Made by a program: the position numbers and the translations under genes
Shown here: piece after piece, positions 1 to 6,715 of the stretch
How the letters are laid out: each line of letters begins with the position of its first letter
Position numbering within the stretch: position 1 is the first letter of the stretch
The notes under the pieces: model-generated
The model's database searches: none
Told to the model about the DNA's origin: nothing
Seen by the model: only the letters and a program-made list of their open reading frames with translations
Assembly (NCBI GenBank): GCA_044222685.1
Contig: JBGAMU010000122.1
Span: forward strand, 1 to 12,441
DNA: 12,441 nt
Direction of reading: 5' to 3'
DNA from: JAEUPI01 sp044222685
GTDB lineage: Bacteria > Pseudomonadota > Gammaproteobacteria > Burkholderiales > Burkholderiaceae_C

Positions 1-24
1 CGTGCCGAAGAACGCGCTGCTCAT
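1..24 (-). CDS. Probable second half-size chromate transporter, first 8 codons only
   Basis: A minus-strand ATG (24-22) overlaps the TGA stop of the upstream CHR gene in an ATGA arrangement. The eight codons that fit in the window read MSSAFFGT. Two-gene chromate transporters normally consist of two adjacent CHR halves that insert in opposite topologies and dimerise, so a second CHR half is the expected neighbour. The visible residues are too few to show homology. The call therefore rests on the overlap and on the first half being only about 194 residues. The gene continues beyond the left edge. Confidence 0.5.
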
Positions 25-605
25 CGCGGCTGCGCCCGCTGTGTCGACAGCACGCGCCAGGCCATCGCGTAGCCGAGCGCGCCCAGGCCGAGCACCACCC
101 ACACCAGCGGCCAGCGCAGCCAGCCGATGGCCAGCGCCGTCGCGGCGACGATCGCGCTGCATGTCGCCAGGCCCATGGCATTGCGCTTCAACGTGCCGGC
201 AAGCTTGAAAGCGGTCGCGAGGACCAGGCCGGCCGCCACCGCACCCATGCCGCGCAGTGCGCCGGCCACCTGCGGCACGCCCGAAAAGTGCGCATACAAC
301 GCGGCCAGCGCCAGCACGATGGCCAGCGGCACCGCGAGCAAGCCGCCCACCGCCGCCAGCGACCCGCGCCAGCCGAAGTGGCGGTCGCCGAAGATCAGCG
401 CCAGGTTGATGATGTTCGGCCCCGGCATCACCTGCGAGATCGACAGCAGTTCGACGAACTCCTGCTGGCTCATCCAGCGCAGCCGCTCAACCAGCTCGCG
501 CTGCGCCACCGCGAGCACGCCGCCGAATCCTTGCAGCGCGAGGCGGGTGAAAGCGCCGAACAGCTCGCCGCTCGAGTGCGGTGTCAGCACCTCGTCCGGC
601 TTCAT
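21..605 (-). CDS. Half-size chromate transporter (CHR family), first subunit
   Basis: The product is 194 aa, the length of one CHR domain; full-length ChrA, with two fused domains, is about 400 aa. It is an inner-membrane protein whose family includes proton-driven chromate exporters. Visible family marks are a conserved N-terminal stretch with a Phe-Gly-Gly at about residues 27-29 (LALQGFGGV) and the CHR signature MPGPN at residues 60-64, followed by several hydrophobic segments at roughly 84-108, 118-137, 145-162 and 164-183. The ATG overlaps the stop of the MFS gene (ATGA), and its own stop overlaps the next start, so it is translated as part of a coupled operon. No chrB or chrF regulator is visible. 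Many CHR proteins in this setting have never been tested for chromate, so the substrate is inferred from the family name only. Confidence 0.88.
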   Translation of the reverse strand: MKPDEVLTPHSSGELFGAFTRLALQGFGGVLAVAQRELVERLRWMSQQEFVELLSISQVMPGPNIINLALIFGDRHFGWRGSLAAVGGLLAVPLAIVLALAALYAHFSGVPQVAGALRGMGAVAAGLVLATAFKLAGTLKRNAMGLATCSAIVAATALAIGWLRWPLVWVVLGLGALGYAMAWRVLSTQRAQPR

Positions 606-1774
606 GTCGCGTGCAGCGTCGTCGGCCGCCGCGCGGCCCAAAGGCTGGCCGACAGGGCCAGCGTCACGAAGGCGAGCGCGGCCCAGTTGAGCAGCTCGTA
701 GCCGCTCAGCGTGAGCAGCGCGCCGCCGGTGCCGGCGCCGATGGCCTGGCCGACGTAGATCGCCGCCGAATTGAGCGCCATCGACGCCGGCGCATAGGCG
801 GGCGCCAGCAGCGACAACCGCGCATGCTGCGACGACTGCGAGCCGAAGCCGCCAAGCGCCCACGGCACCATCACCAGCGCCATGCTCAGGCCGCCGGCGC
901 CGAGCGGCCACAACACGTAGGTGCACGCCATGCAGCCCAGCGTCAGCGTGACCATCTGCGCCGGCCCGAGCCGGTCGATCGTGCGTGCGACCACCATGCT
1001 GCTGACCAGGCCGACCGCGCCGAACCACAGGAACAGCGCCGCCATCTCGCCCGGCGAGAGCTGCAGCACCTGGCGGAAGTAGGGCGCCATGTACGAGAAC
1101 AGCACGAACTGCCCGGCGCCGGCTAGCAGGGTGACGCCCACCACCGTCATCAGCACGGGATGCGTCAGCACGACGCGCCAGTTCGCCGCCGACATCGCGG
1201 CCGGCCGCACGCCGTCGGGCAGCGCCCACCACACCCAGCCGGCGGCGCACAGCGACAGCAAGCCGACCAGCGTGAAGCTGCTGCGCCAGCCGAAGGTTTC
1301 GGCGACGTAGGCATTGAGCGGCAGGCCGAGCACCGAAGCCAGCGCCCAGCCGAGAAAGACGAAGGTGATCGCGCCGCTGCGCGCCTCGGGCCGCGTCATC
1401 ACGCCGATCGCCGCGCCGGCCTGCGGCGTGTACACCGCCGCACCCAGGATCGACAGCGTGCGCAGCACCGCGAGCGCAGCGTAACCCGGCGCCAGCGCAC
1501 ACAACAGATGGCCGATGCCGAACCAGGCGAGCCAGCCCGTCAGCAGACGGCGGCGGTCGCTGCCGGACACCCACGCCGCCAGCGTCGGCGCGCCGACCGC
1601 GAGCACGACGGCGCCGATGGTGGTGATCTGTCCGGCCACCGCCACGCTGACGGCGAGCGATTGCGCGATGTCGTTCAGCGCGCCGGCCGGCGCCATCACG
1701 CCGCAGGCGATGGCGAAGTTGCCGCCCATCAGCGCCCAGCGGGCTCGTGCCACCGCCGGGGCGCCCACGCTCAA
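602..1774 (-). CDS. MFS exporter (DHA1/AraJ-like major facilitator)
   Basis: The product is 390 aa, a normal 12-helix major facilitator length, and is almost entirely hydrophobic helices separated by short loops. The loop after helix 2 carries a degenerate MFS motif A (GSDRRRLL), and the sequence resembles arabinose/drug-efflux-type exporters (DHA1 group). The substrate cannot be told. I chose the TTG at 1774-1772. It overlaps the TGA of the upstream dehydrogenase (TTGA), and an AAGG Shine-Dalgarno core (1785-1782) lies 7 nt in front of it. A GTG at 1768 or an ATG at 1729 would also leave an intact protein. The stop overlaps the CHR gene start. Its place between a dehydrogenase and CHR transporters suggests one transcription unit but does not name a shared substrate. 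Confidence 0.85.
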   Translation of the reverse strand: MSVGAPAVARARWALMGGNFAIACGVMAPAGALNDIAQSLAVSVAVAGQITTIGAVVLAVGAPTLAAWVSGSDRRRLLTGWLAWFGIGHLLCALAPGYAALAVLRTLSILGAAVYTPQAGAAIGVMTRPEARSGAITFVFLGWALASVLGLPLNAYVAETFGWRSSFTLVGLLSLCAAGWVWWALPDGVRPAAMSAANWRVVLTHPVLMTVVGVTLLAGAGQFVLFSYMAPYFRQVLQLSPGEMAALFLWFGAVGLVSSMVVARTIDRLGPAQMVTLTLGCMACTYVLWPLGAGGLSMALVMVPWALGGFGSQSSQHARLSLLAPAYAPASMALNSAAIYVGQAIGAGTGGALLTLSGYELLNWAALAFVTLALSASLWAARRPTTLHAT

Positions 1775-2778
1775 CGAAGCACCTTGAGCGCGTCGGGATT
1801 GACGATGTGGGTCGGCTCGTTGCGGATGAAGTTGACGACGTTGTCGAACGCGGCGCCGAAGTAGAGCTCGTAGCTGTCGAGCTCCACATAGCCGATGTGC
1901 GGCGTGCACACCGCGTTCTCCAGCCGCAGCAGCGGATGGCCCTGCAGGATCGGTTCGCTCTCGAACACGTCGACTGCCGCCATGCCCGGCCGGCCGCGGT
2001 TGAGGCCGGCGACGAGCGCGCCTTCCTCGATCAGCTCGGCACGCGAGGTGTTGACCAGCAGCGACGTGGGCTTCATGCGCGCCAGATCGGCCGGCGTGAC
2101 GAGGCCGCGTGTCTCGGGTGTCAGCCGCAGGTGCAGCGTCAGCACGTCGCTGCTGGCGAAGAAGGCCTCGCGGCTCTCGGCGGCCTGCAGTCCGTCGGCC
2201 ACCGCCTTCGCGCGCGACGCCTCGCTGCCCCAGACCTGGATCGTCATGCCGAAGGCGCGCGCGTAGCCGGCCACCAGCTGGCCGACCTTGCCGTAACCCC
2301 AGATGCCGAGCGTGCGGCCTTTCAGCACGAGACCGAGGCCGAAGTTCGGCGGCATCGACAGCGACTTGAGCCCCGACTGCTGCCAGCCGCCGTGCTTGAG
2401 CGTGGCGATGTACTGCGGCAGCCGGCGCATCGCCGTCATCACCAGCGCCCAGGTCAGCTCCGCCGGCGCCACCGGCGAGCCCACGCCCTCGGCCACCGCG
2501 ATACCGAGCCGCGTGCACGCGTCGACGTCGATGTGCGGCCCGACACGCCCGGTCTGCGCGATCAGCTTGAGCTTGGGCAGCTTCTCGAGCAGTTGCTTCG
2601 GGAAGTGCGTGCGCTCGCGGATCAGCACCAGGATCTCGGCGTCGCGCAGGCGCACCGACAGCTGTCCGATGCCCTTGACCGTGTTGGTGTGGACCTTGGC
2701 GTTGTAGGGCTCGAGCTTGGCCGCGCAGCGCAGCTTGCGCACGGCGTCCTGGTAGTCGTCGAGGATGATGATGTTCAT
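1771..2778 (-). CDS. D-2-hydroxyacid dehydrogenase, NAD(P)-dependent
   Basis: The product is 335 aa and belongs to the D-isomer-specific 2-hydroxyacid dehydrogenase family (SerA/formate dehydrogenase/glyoxylate reductase fold), cytosolic enzymes that interconvert 2-oxoacids and D-2-hydroxyacids. The Rossmann glycine motif is GYGKVG at residues 161-166. The catalytic triad is assigned as Arg246 (in VNTSRAEL, where the usual ARG is replaced by SRA), Glu275 (FESEP) and His294 (TPHIG). The substrate-loop segment QTGRVGPHID (75-84) is also present. It is too short for a classical SerA with an ACT domain, so phosphoglycerate is not the safe guess. The start MNIIILDDYQ matches where family members begin but has no clear Shine-Dalgarno; an in-frame ATG at 2844 would add 22 residues. 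It is first in the leftward operon, and its stop overlaps the MFS start. Confidence 0.9.
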   Translation of the reverse strand: MNIIILDDYQDAVRKLRCAAKLEPYNAKVHTNTVKGIGQLSVRLRDAEILVLIRERTHFPKQLLEKLPKLKLIAQTGRVGPHIDVDACTRLGIAVAEGVGSPVAPAELTWALVMTAMRRLPQYIATLKHGGWQQSGLKSLSMPPNFGLGLVLKGRTLGIWGYGKVGQLVAGYARAFGMTIQVWGSEASRAKAVADGLQAAESREAFFASSDVLTLHLRLTPETRGLVTPADLARMKPTSLLVNTSRAELIEEGALVAGLNRGRPGMAAVDVFESEPILQGHPLLRLENAVCTPHIGYVELDSYELYFGAAFDNVVNFIRNEPTHIVNPDALKVLR

Positions 2779-2874
2779 GGGGCTGTCGACGAATTGTGCC
2801 TGCTCCGGCACGTCCGTCGCGCGCACGCTAGCATCCGGTTTCATCATCCCGACAAGACCCCTGAGGAGACCTGC
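2779..2874. promoter_or_regulatory. Divergent intergenic region with a 5-6-5 dyad
   Basis: This 96-bp space separates the leftward dehydrogenase operon from the rightward DUF1993 gene and must hold the promoters of both. No clear sigma-70 pair is visible on either strand. A perfect short dyad, GTGCC-N6-GGCAC at 2796-2811, could be an operator or an RNA hairpin, though it may be chance in GC-rich sequence. If the dehydrogenase starts at 2844, most of this region is coding. Confidence 0.35.
2863..2868 (+). promoter_or_regulatory. Ribosome binding site of the DUF1993 gene
   Basis: GAGGAG lies 6 nt before the ATG at 2875. It fixes the start of the DUF1993 gene against the much longer open frame that extends upstream. 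Confidence 0.8.
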
Positions 2875-3384
2875 ATGAGCATTTCGATGTATTCGGCCAG
2901 CGTGCCGGTGTTCACCAAGACCCTGACCAACATGCTGACCTGGCTCGACAAGGCCGAGGCGCACGCGGCCGCGAAGGGCTTCGACACCGCGGTCTACATG
3001 TCGGTCCGGTTGGCGCCCGACATGCTGGCGCTGCCGTCGCAGGTGCGCATCGCCAGCGATTCGGCCAAGGGTTGCGCCGCGCGTCTGTCGGGCCAGGACA
3101 ACCCGGTGTTCGAGGACAACGAGACCACGCTGGACGAGTTGCGTCAGCGCATCCGCAAGACGCTCGCCTTCCTGGAAACGGTGAAGCCGGCTGCCTTCGA
3201 GGGCAGCGAGGAGCGCGAGATCGTCATCCCGGCGCGTAATCGCGAGCCGCGCCGCTTCAAGGGCGAGGCCTACCTGAAGCACTACGCGCTGGCGAACTTC
3301 TTCTTCCACGCCACCACGCTGTATGCGCTGCTGCGCCACAACGGCGTGCCGCTCACCAAGGGTGATTTTCTCGGCGCGGACTGA
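2875..3384 (+). CDS. DUF1993 domain-containing protein
   Basis: The product is 169 aa, the usual length of the DUF1993 family, whose members are predicted all-alpha proteins with a DinB-like four-helix outline. The function is unknown. Typical features are the start MSISMYSASVPVF, an internal stretch with MSVRLAPDMLALPSQV (residues 42-57), and a C-terminal helix with HYALANFFFHATTLYALLRH (about 139-158) ending in a conserved LTKGDFLG. The start is fixed by the GAGGAG site. The gene stands alone, divergent from the dehydrogenase operon and convergent with the small unknown gene at 3427-3807. No signal peptide or membrane segment is seen. Homologues occur widely in proteobacteria and fungi. Confidence 0.88.
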   Translation: MSISMYSASVPVFTKTLTNMLTWLDKAEAHAAAKGFDTAVYMSVRLAPDMLALPSQVRIASDSAKGCAARLSGQDNPVFEDNETTLDELRQRIRKTLAFLETVKPAAFEGSEEREIVIPARNREPRRFKGEAYLKHYALANFFFHATTLYALLRHNGVPLTKGDFLGAD

Positions 3385-3397
3385 GTCGGCTCGGGCT

Positions 3398-3416
3398 GTC
3401 CGTGCGGCGCACGGAC
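3398..3416. terminator. Hairpin between convergent genes, possible bidirectional terminator
   Basis: GTCCGTGC-GGC-GCACGGAC is a perfect 8-bp stem with a 3-nt loop. It lies in the 42-bp gap between two converging stop codons (3384 and 3427), which suits a shared terminator. No T-run follows on either side, so it is not a canonical intrinsic terminator. Confidence 0.5.
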
Positions 3417-3426
3417 GGGCGGCAGC

Positions 3427-3807
3427 CTACAGCGGCAGCATTTCCTCGATGTCGCCGCTGTCGGGGAACGCGGTATCGAGGGCGCGGTGCAGGTCGAGTC
3501 GCATGCGGCGGCTCTCCGGCTCGCGCGGGGGCAGCACGGCGAACACGGCGCCGCGCAGCAGCCACAGGTCCACCGGATCATTGGCATGGCGAACCTGGTA
3601 GCGCAGCCAGTCGCCACGCGACCCGTCGACATGCGCCACTGCCTTCATGAAGCGCTGCTTCATGTCGACGAAGGTGCGGCGGGCGGCCATGCGGGCCAGG
3701 CGATCCTGCGGCAAGCCGGCGCCAAAACGCGCGAAGGGCGCGTTGATGGACGCGCTCGGCATGTAGTGGCGGGGGCTGGCGGGCATGCGCTCGGGTAGCG
3801 GTGTCAT
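3427..3807 (-). CDS. Conserved-looking hypothetical protein, 126 aa
   Basis: I do not recognise a family. The 126-residue product is basic and Arg-rich in its N-terminal half (an RLARMAARRTF stretch near residue 37, then VDMKQRFMKAVAHVDG). A mixed core follows (GDWLRYQVRHANDPVDLWLLRGAVFAVL, about residues 65-92), and the C-terminus is acidic (DTAFPDSGDIEEMLPL). No signal peptide, membrane helix or cysteine motif is present. It looks coding because the translation is balanced rather than the Arg/Ala/Pro-rich pattern of antisense frames, and because it fills a gap that would otherwise be about 550 bp. The ATG at 3807 lacks a clear Shine-Dalgarno; an ATG at residue 8 is an alternative. It is divergent from the acylase gene and convergent with DUF1993. 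Confidence 0.65.
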   Translation of the reverse strand: MTPLPERMPASPRHYMPSASINAPFARFGAGLPQDRLARMAARRTFVDMKQRFMKAVAHVDGSRGDWLRYQVRHANDPVDLWLLRGAVFAVLPPREPESRRMRLDLHRALDTAFPDSGDIEEMLPL

Positions 3808-3931
3808 TGCAGCCCATTGTGGGGACCGGGTGGACTTAGCGATGGGCCGAACAGGCCAGCCTTGACCGCACAATTCGGTGCCGCGGCGGTGCGGCCCGCC
3901 TGCACGTCGAACGAAACGCAAGGAGACATCC
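3808..3931. promoter_or_regulatory. Divergent promoter region of the unknown gene and the acylase
   Basis: This is 124 bp between two head-to-head starts. A TTGACC at 3862-3867 resembles a -35 box toward the acylase, but no matching -10 sequence follows at 16-18 bp. The promoters are therefore inferred from position only. Confidence 0.3.
3920..3926 (+). promoter_or_regulatory. Ribosome binding site of the acylase gene
   Basis: AAGGAGA ends 5 nt before the ATG at 3932. This is a strong site that decides the start over upstream in-frame candidates. Confidence 0.85.
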
Positions 3932-6367
3932 ATGAGCTGGCTGCGCAAGGGACTCTGGACACTGGCCGGGCTGGTGGTGCTGGCGGCCGTGGTGGCGGGC
4001 GTGTACGGCATGCGCGCGCTGCCGACGGTCGACGGCGAACTGACACTGCCCGGGCTGAGCGGTCCGGTGCGCATCGAACGCGACGGCCATGGCATCCCGA
4101 CGCTGAAGGCGGGCAATCGCACCGACCTGTTGTTCGCGCTCGGCTTCGTGCACGGGCAGGACCGCTTGTGGCAGTTGGAGACGCACAAGCGCATCGGCAG
4201 CGGCCGGCTCGCCGAGGCATTCGGCGAAGGCGCGCTCGAGTCCGACCGCTTCCTGCGTGCGCTCGGCGTGCGGCGCGCGGCGCAGGCGCAATGGGCGCGC
4301 GCGCAGCCGACCACGCGCGAGGCGCTGCAGGCCTATGCCGCCGGCATCAACGCGGCGATCCGGCAGACCCGCGCACGGCCACCCGAGATGCTGATCCTCG
4401 GCGTGCAGCCCGAGGACTGGGAGCCTGCCGACAGCCTGGCCTGGGCCATCATGATGGCCTGGGACCTGGGCGGCAACTGGGGCAGCGAGCTGACGCGCCT
4501 GCGCCTGGCGCTCAAGCTGCCGGTCGCGCGCATCAACGAAGTGATGCCGCCATACCCCGGCGAGCAGCCGGTGCCGACCACAGACTATGTGGCGATGTTC
4601 CGTGAGCTGAAGATCGGTGCGGCCACCGCGACGGCGGCGCTGTCCGACGCGGCGCTCGAGCGCCTGATGGCCGCCGCGCCTCAGTCTGGCATCGAAGGCG
4701 TGGGCTCCAACAACTGGGTGCTCGCGGGCAGCCGCACCACCACCGGCAAGCCGCTGCTGGCCAACGATCCGCACCTGAAGCTGTCGGCGCCGGCACTGTG
4801 GTACTTCGTGCGTCTGGAGGCGCCCGGCTTCAAGGTGGCCGGCGCCTCGATGCCAGGCCTGCCGCTGGTGGTGCTGGGGCAGAACGAGTCGATCGCCTGG
4901 GGCTTCACCAACACCGGTCCCGACGTGCAGGACCTCTACCTCGAGCGCTTCCATCCCGACAACCCGGCGCAGGTGCAGACTCCCGAGGGCTGGGAGCCTT
5001 TGAAGGTGATTGCGGAAGTCATCAAGGTCAAGGGCAAGCCCGACGTGACGTTCACCGCGCGCGAGTCGCGCCACGGGCCGTTGATCACCGACGCCGGCAT
5101 GATGGACGACCTGCTCGCCGGCAAGGGCAAGCCGGCCTTCGGCATCGCGATGCGCTGGACCGCACTCGATGCCGATGTCGATGCCGTGGGCGTCGGGCTG
5201 GCGATGAACCAGGCCAAGGACGTCGGCGAGTTCATCGAATCGGCCAAGGGCTGGATCGCGCCGATGCAGAACATGGTGGTTGCGGACCGTGAAGGGCGCA
5301 TCGGCTGGATCTCTCCGGGCCGCGTGCCCTTGCGCAAGTCGAGCAACGATCTCAAGGGCCTGGTGCCGGCGCCGGGCTGGGACACGCGCTACGACTGGAA
5401 CGGCTGGCTCGCCACCGACGCGCTGCCGCAGGAGCGCGACCCGGCGCGCGGCTGGATCGCCACCGCCAACCAGCGCGTGGTGGCGGCCGACTACCCGCAC
5501 TTCATCACCAGCGAGTGGGCGCTGCCGTTTCGCCAGCAGCGCATCGAGCAGATGATCGCGTCGCGTCCGAAGCATTCGATCGACGACCTGCGCGCGATGC
5601 ACGCAGACGTGTTGTCGCTGGCCGCACCGCCGGTGCTGCCGTGGCTGCAGCGCGCCAGCGCCGACCATCCGCTGGCCGCGGCGGCGAAGAAGGCGCTAGA
5701 CGGTTTCGACGGCACGATGGCAGCCGACCGCGCGGCGCCGCTGATCCTGTGGTCGTGGCAGCGCCACCTCACGCAGCTGGTCTTCGCCGACGAGCTGGGC
5801 GCCGCTTACGAGCGAATGATCACCTCGCGCACGCTGCGCGATGCGCTCGACGGTGTGCTGGCGCGCAACGACGCCTGGTGGTGCGACGACAAGCGCACGC
5901 CCGAGGTCGAGAGCTGCGCGGCGCTGGCCGATCGGGCCTTCGCACTCGCGATCGACGAGCTGCGCGCCGCACAGGGCGACGATGTCGGCAAGTGGCAATG
6001 GGGCCGCGCGCACCAGGCCCGATCGGAGCACCGGCCTTTCTCGCGCGTCAAGGCGCTGGCGCCGTGGTTCGAGCTGCGCACGCCGGTGGGTGGCGACACC
6101 TTCACCGTCAACGTGTCGCGTGTGCTCTACAAGCCGGATGCCAGCACCGGCGAGCTGTACCTCGATGAGCACGGACCGTCGCTGCGTGCGCTGTACGACC
6201 TGGGCGACCCCACGCAGTCGCGTTTCATCCACAGTTCCGGGCAGAGCGGTCTGTCGTGGTCGAAGTGGTATCGCAACTTCATGCCGCTGTGGGCCAGCGT
6301 CGGCTACGTGCCGGTATTCACCCGCGAGCCACCGGTGGCGACACTGCAGCTGCAGCCGGGCCGCTGA
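3932..6367 (+). CDS. Penicillin/AHL acylase-family Ntn hydrolase
   Basis: The precursor is 811 aa, the normal length for S45-family acylases, which cleave themselves into alpha and beta chains and hydrolyse amide bonds of acylated substrates (beta-lactam side chains, N-acyl homoserine lactones or related amides). The expected autocleavage is GVG|SNNW, making Ser259 the N-terminal nucleophile of a 553-residue beta chain. His281 (ANDPHL) falls at beta-23, as in AHL acylases. AWGFTN (322-327) forms the oxyanion area, and Asn513 (TANQ, about beta-255) matches the catalytic Asn. Residues 7-27 are one hydrophobic helix behind MSWLRKG, a signal sequence or anchor, so the protein is periplasmic or membrane-tethered. 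It is transcribed alone. The substrate cannot be told from sequence, and no luxI or luxR gene is nearby. Confidence 0.92.
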   Translation: MSWLRKGLWTLAGLVVLAAVVAGVYGMRALPTVDGELTLPGLSGPVRIERDGHGIPTLKAGNRTDLLFALGFVHGQDRLWQLETHKRIGSGRLAEAFGEGALESDRFLRALGVRRAAQAQWARAQPTTREALQAYAAGINAAIRQTRARPPEMLILGVQPEDWEPADSLAWAIMMAWDLGGNWGSELTRLRLALKLPVARINEVMPPYPGEQPVPTTDYVAMFRELKIGAATATAALSDAALERLMAAAPQSGIEGVGSNNWVLAGSRTTTGKPLLANDPHLKLSAPALWYFVRLEAPGFKVAGASMPGLPLVVLGQNESIAWGFTNTGPDVQDLYLERFHPDNPAQVQTPEGWEPLKVIAEVIKVKGKPDVTFTARESRHGPLITDAGMMDDLLAGKGKPAFGIAMRWTALDADVDAVGVGLAMNQAKDVGEFIESAKGWIAPMQNMVVADREGRIGWISPGRVPLRKSSNDLKGLVPAPGWDTRYDWNGWLATDALPQERDPARGWIATANQRVVAADYPHFITSEWALPFRQQRIEQMIASRPKHSIDDLRAMHADVLSLAAPPVLPWLQRASADHPLAAAAKKALDGFDGTMAADRAAPLILWSWQRHLTQLVFADELGAAYERMITSRTLRDALDGVLARNDAWWCDDKRTPEVESCAALADRAFALAIDELRAAQGDDVGKWQWGRAHQARSEHRPFSRVKALAPWFELRTPVGGDTFTVNVSRVLYKPDASTGELYLDEHGPSLRALYDLGDPTQSRFIHSSGQSGLSWSKWYRNFMPLWASVGYVPVFTREPPVATLQLQPGR

Positions 6368-6373
6368 CGCCGT

Positions 6374-6387
6374 GCGGCAGGTGCCGC
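6374..6387. terminator. Weak hairpin between convergent acylase and HHH genes
   Basis: GCGGC-AGGT-GCCGC is a 5-bp stem with a 4-nt loop, in the 24-bp space between two converging stop codons. It is GC-rich with no T-run. It is a candidate only, since such short stems are frequent at this base composition. Confidence 0.25.
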
Positions 6388-6391
6388 CGCG

Positions 6392-6715
6392 TCAGACCGC
6401 GCCGTACAGCACCTTGCGCTGCGCCGTGTAGCGCCACCACGGCGCCGGCGCGCCGCCGCGCATGAAGTCGGTGATCGCCATGAAGGTGTCGAGCACGCAG
6501 GGATCTTGCCGCTTGCCGGTGTGCACGCACAGCGCCTGGTACAGCACGAACGGATCGCGGTGCGCCAGCTCGCGCGGGTGCACGAGGCCGAGCGCACGCA
6601 AGTCGGCCGCCATCGCCGTGCCCACGTTGGGCAGCTGCTCGAAGCTTTCGCACTCGGCCGCACGCGCGGCCTTGCGCGGCTTGACGCGCAGCGGTGAACT
6701 GAGCAGCGTGTTCAC
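6392..6715 (-). CDS. Helix-hairpin-helix protein, Cdd1/pathogenicity-locus-like
   Basis: The 107-aa product contains a helix-hairpin-helix-like segment, FEQLPNVGTAMAADLRALGL (residues 25-44). The rest resembles the small Cdd1 ('pathogenicity locus') family, some members of which are annotated as mitomycin-resistance proteins: a central HRDPFVLYQALCVHTGKRQD (52-71) and a Trp-rich C-terminus (APWWRYT). HHH folds usually bind DNA non-specifically. The start is a GTG at 6715 that overlaps the lexA stop (GTGA), with no good Shine-Dalgarno of its own, so it is probably translated by coupling to lexA and driven by the lexA promoter. That makes it a likely SOS-regulon member, which is inference. The family assignment is from memory of sequence style, not a search. 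Confidence 0.72.
   Translation of the reverse strand: MNTLLSSPLRVKPRKAARAAECESFEQLPNVGTAMAADLRALGLVHPRELAHRDPFVLYQALCVHTGKRQDPCVLDTFMAITDFMRGGAPAPWWRYTAQRKVLYGAV

Noticed and set aside
21..2778. Chromate resistance island
   Set aside because: No chrB, chrC, chrF, mobile element or composition change is seen. CHR genes of this type are common chromosomal genes with untested substrates.
1747..2874. Long upstream open extension of the DUF1993 frame
   Set aside because: It lies antisense to the dehydrogenase and is rich in Arg, His and Gln. The strong GAGGAG site and the family start at 2875 fix the real beginning.
3862..3867. TTGACC as a -35 box for the acylase promoter
   Set aside because: No acceptable -10 hexamer follows at 16-18 bp, so it is not reported as a promoter.
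3836..5668. A 610-codon minus-strand open frame opposite the acylase
   Set aside because: Composition is typical of an antisense frame and the opposite strand holds a complete acylase with catalytic motifs.
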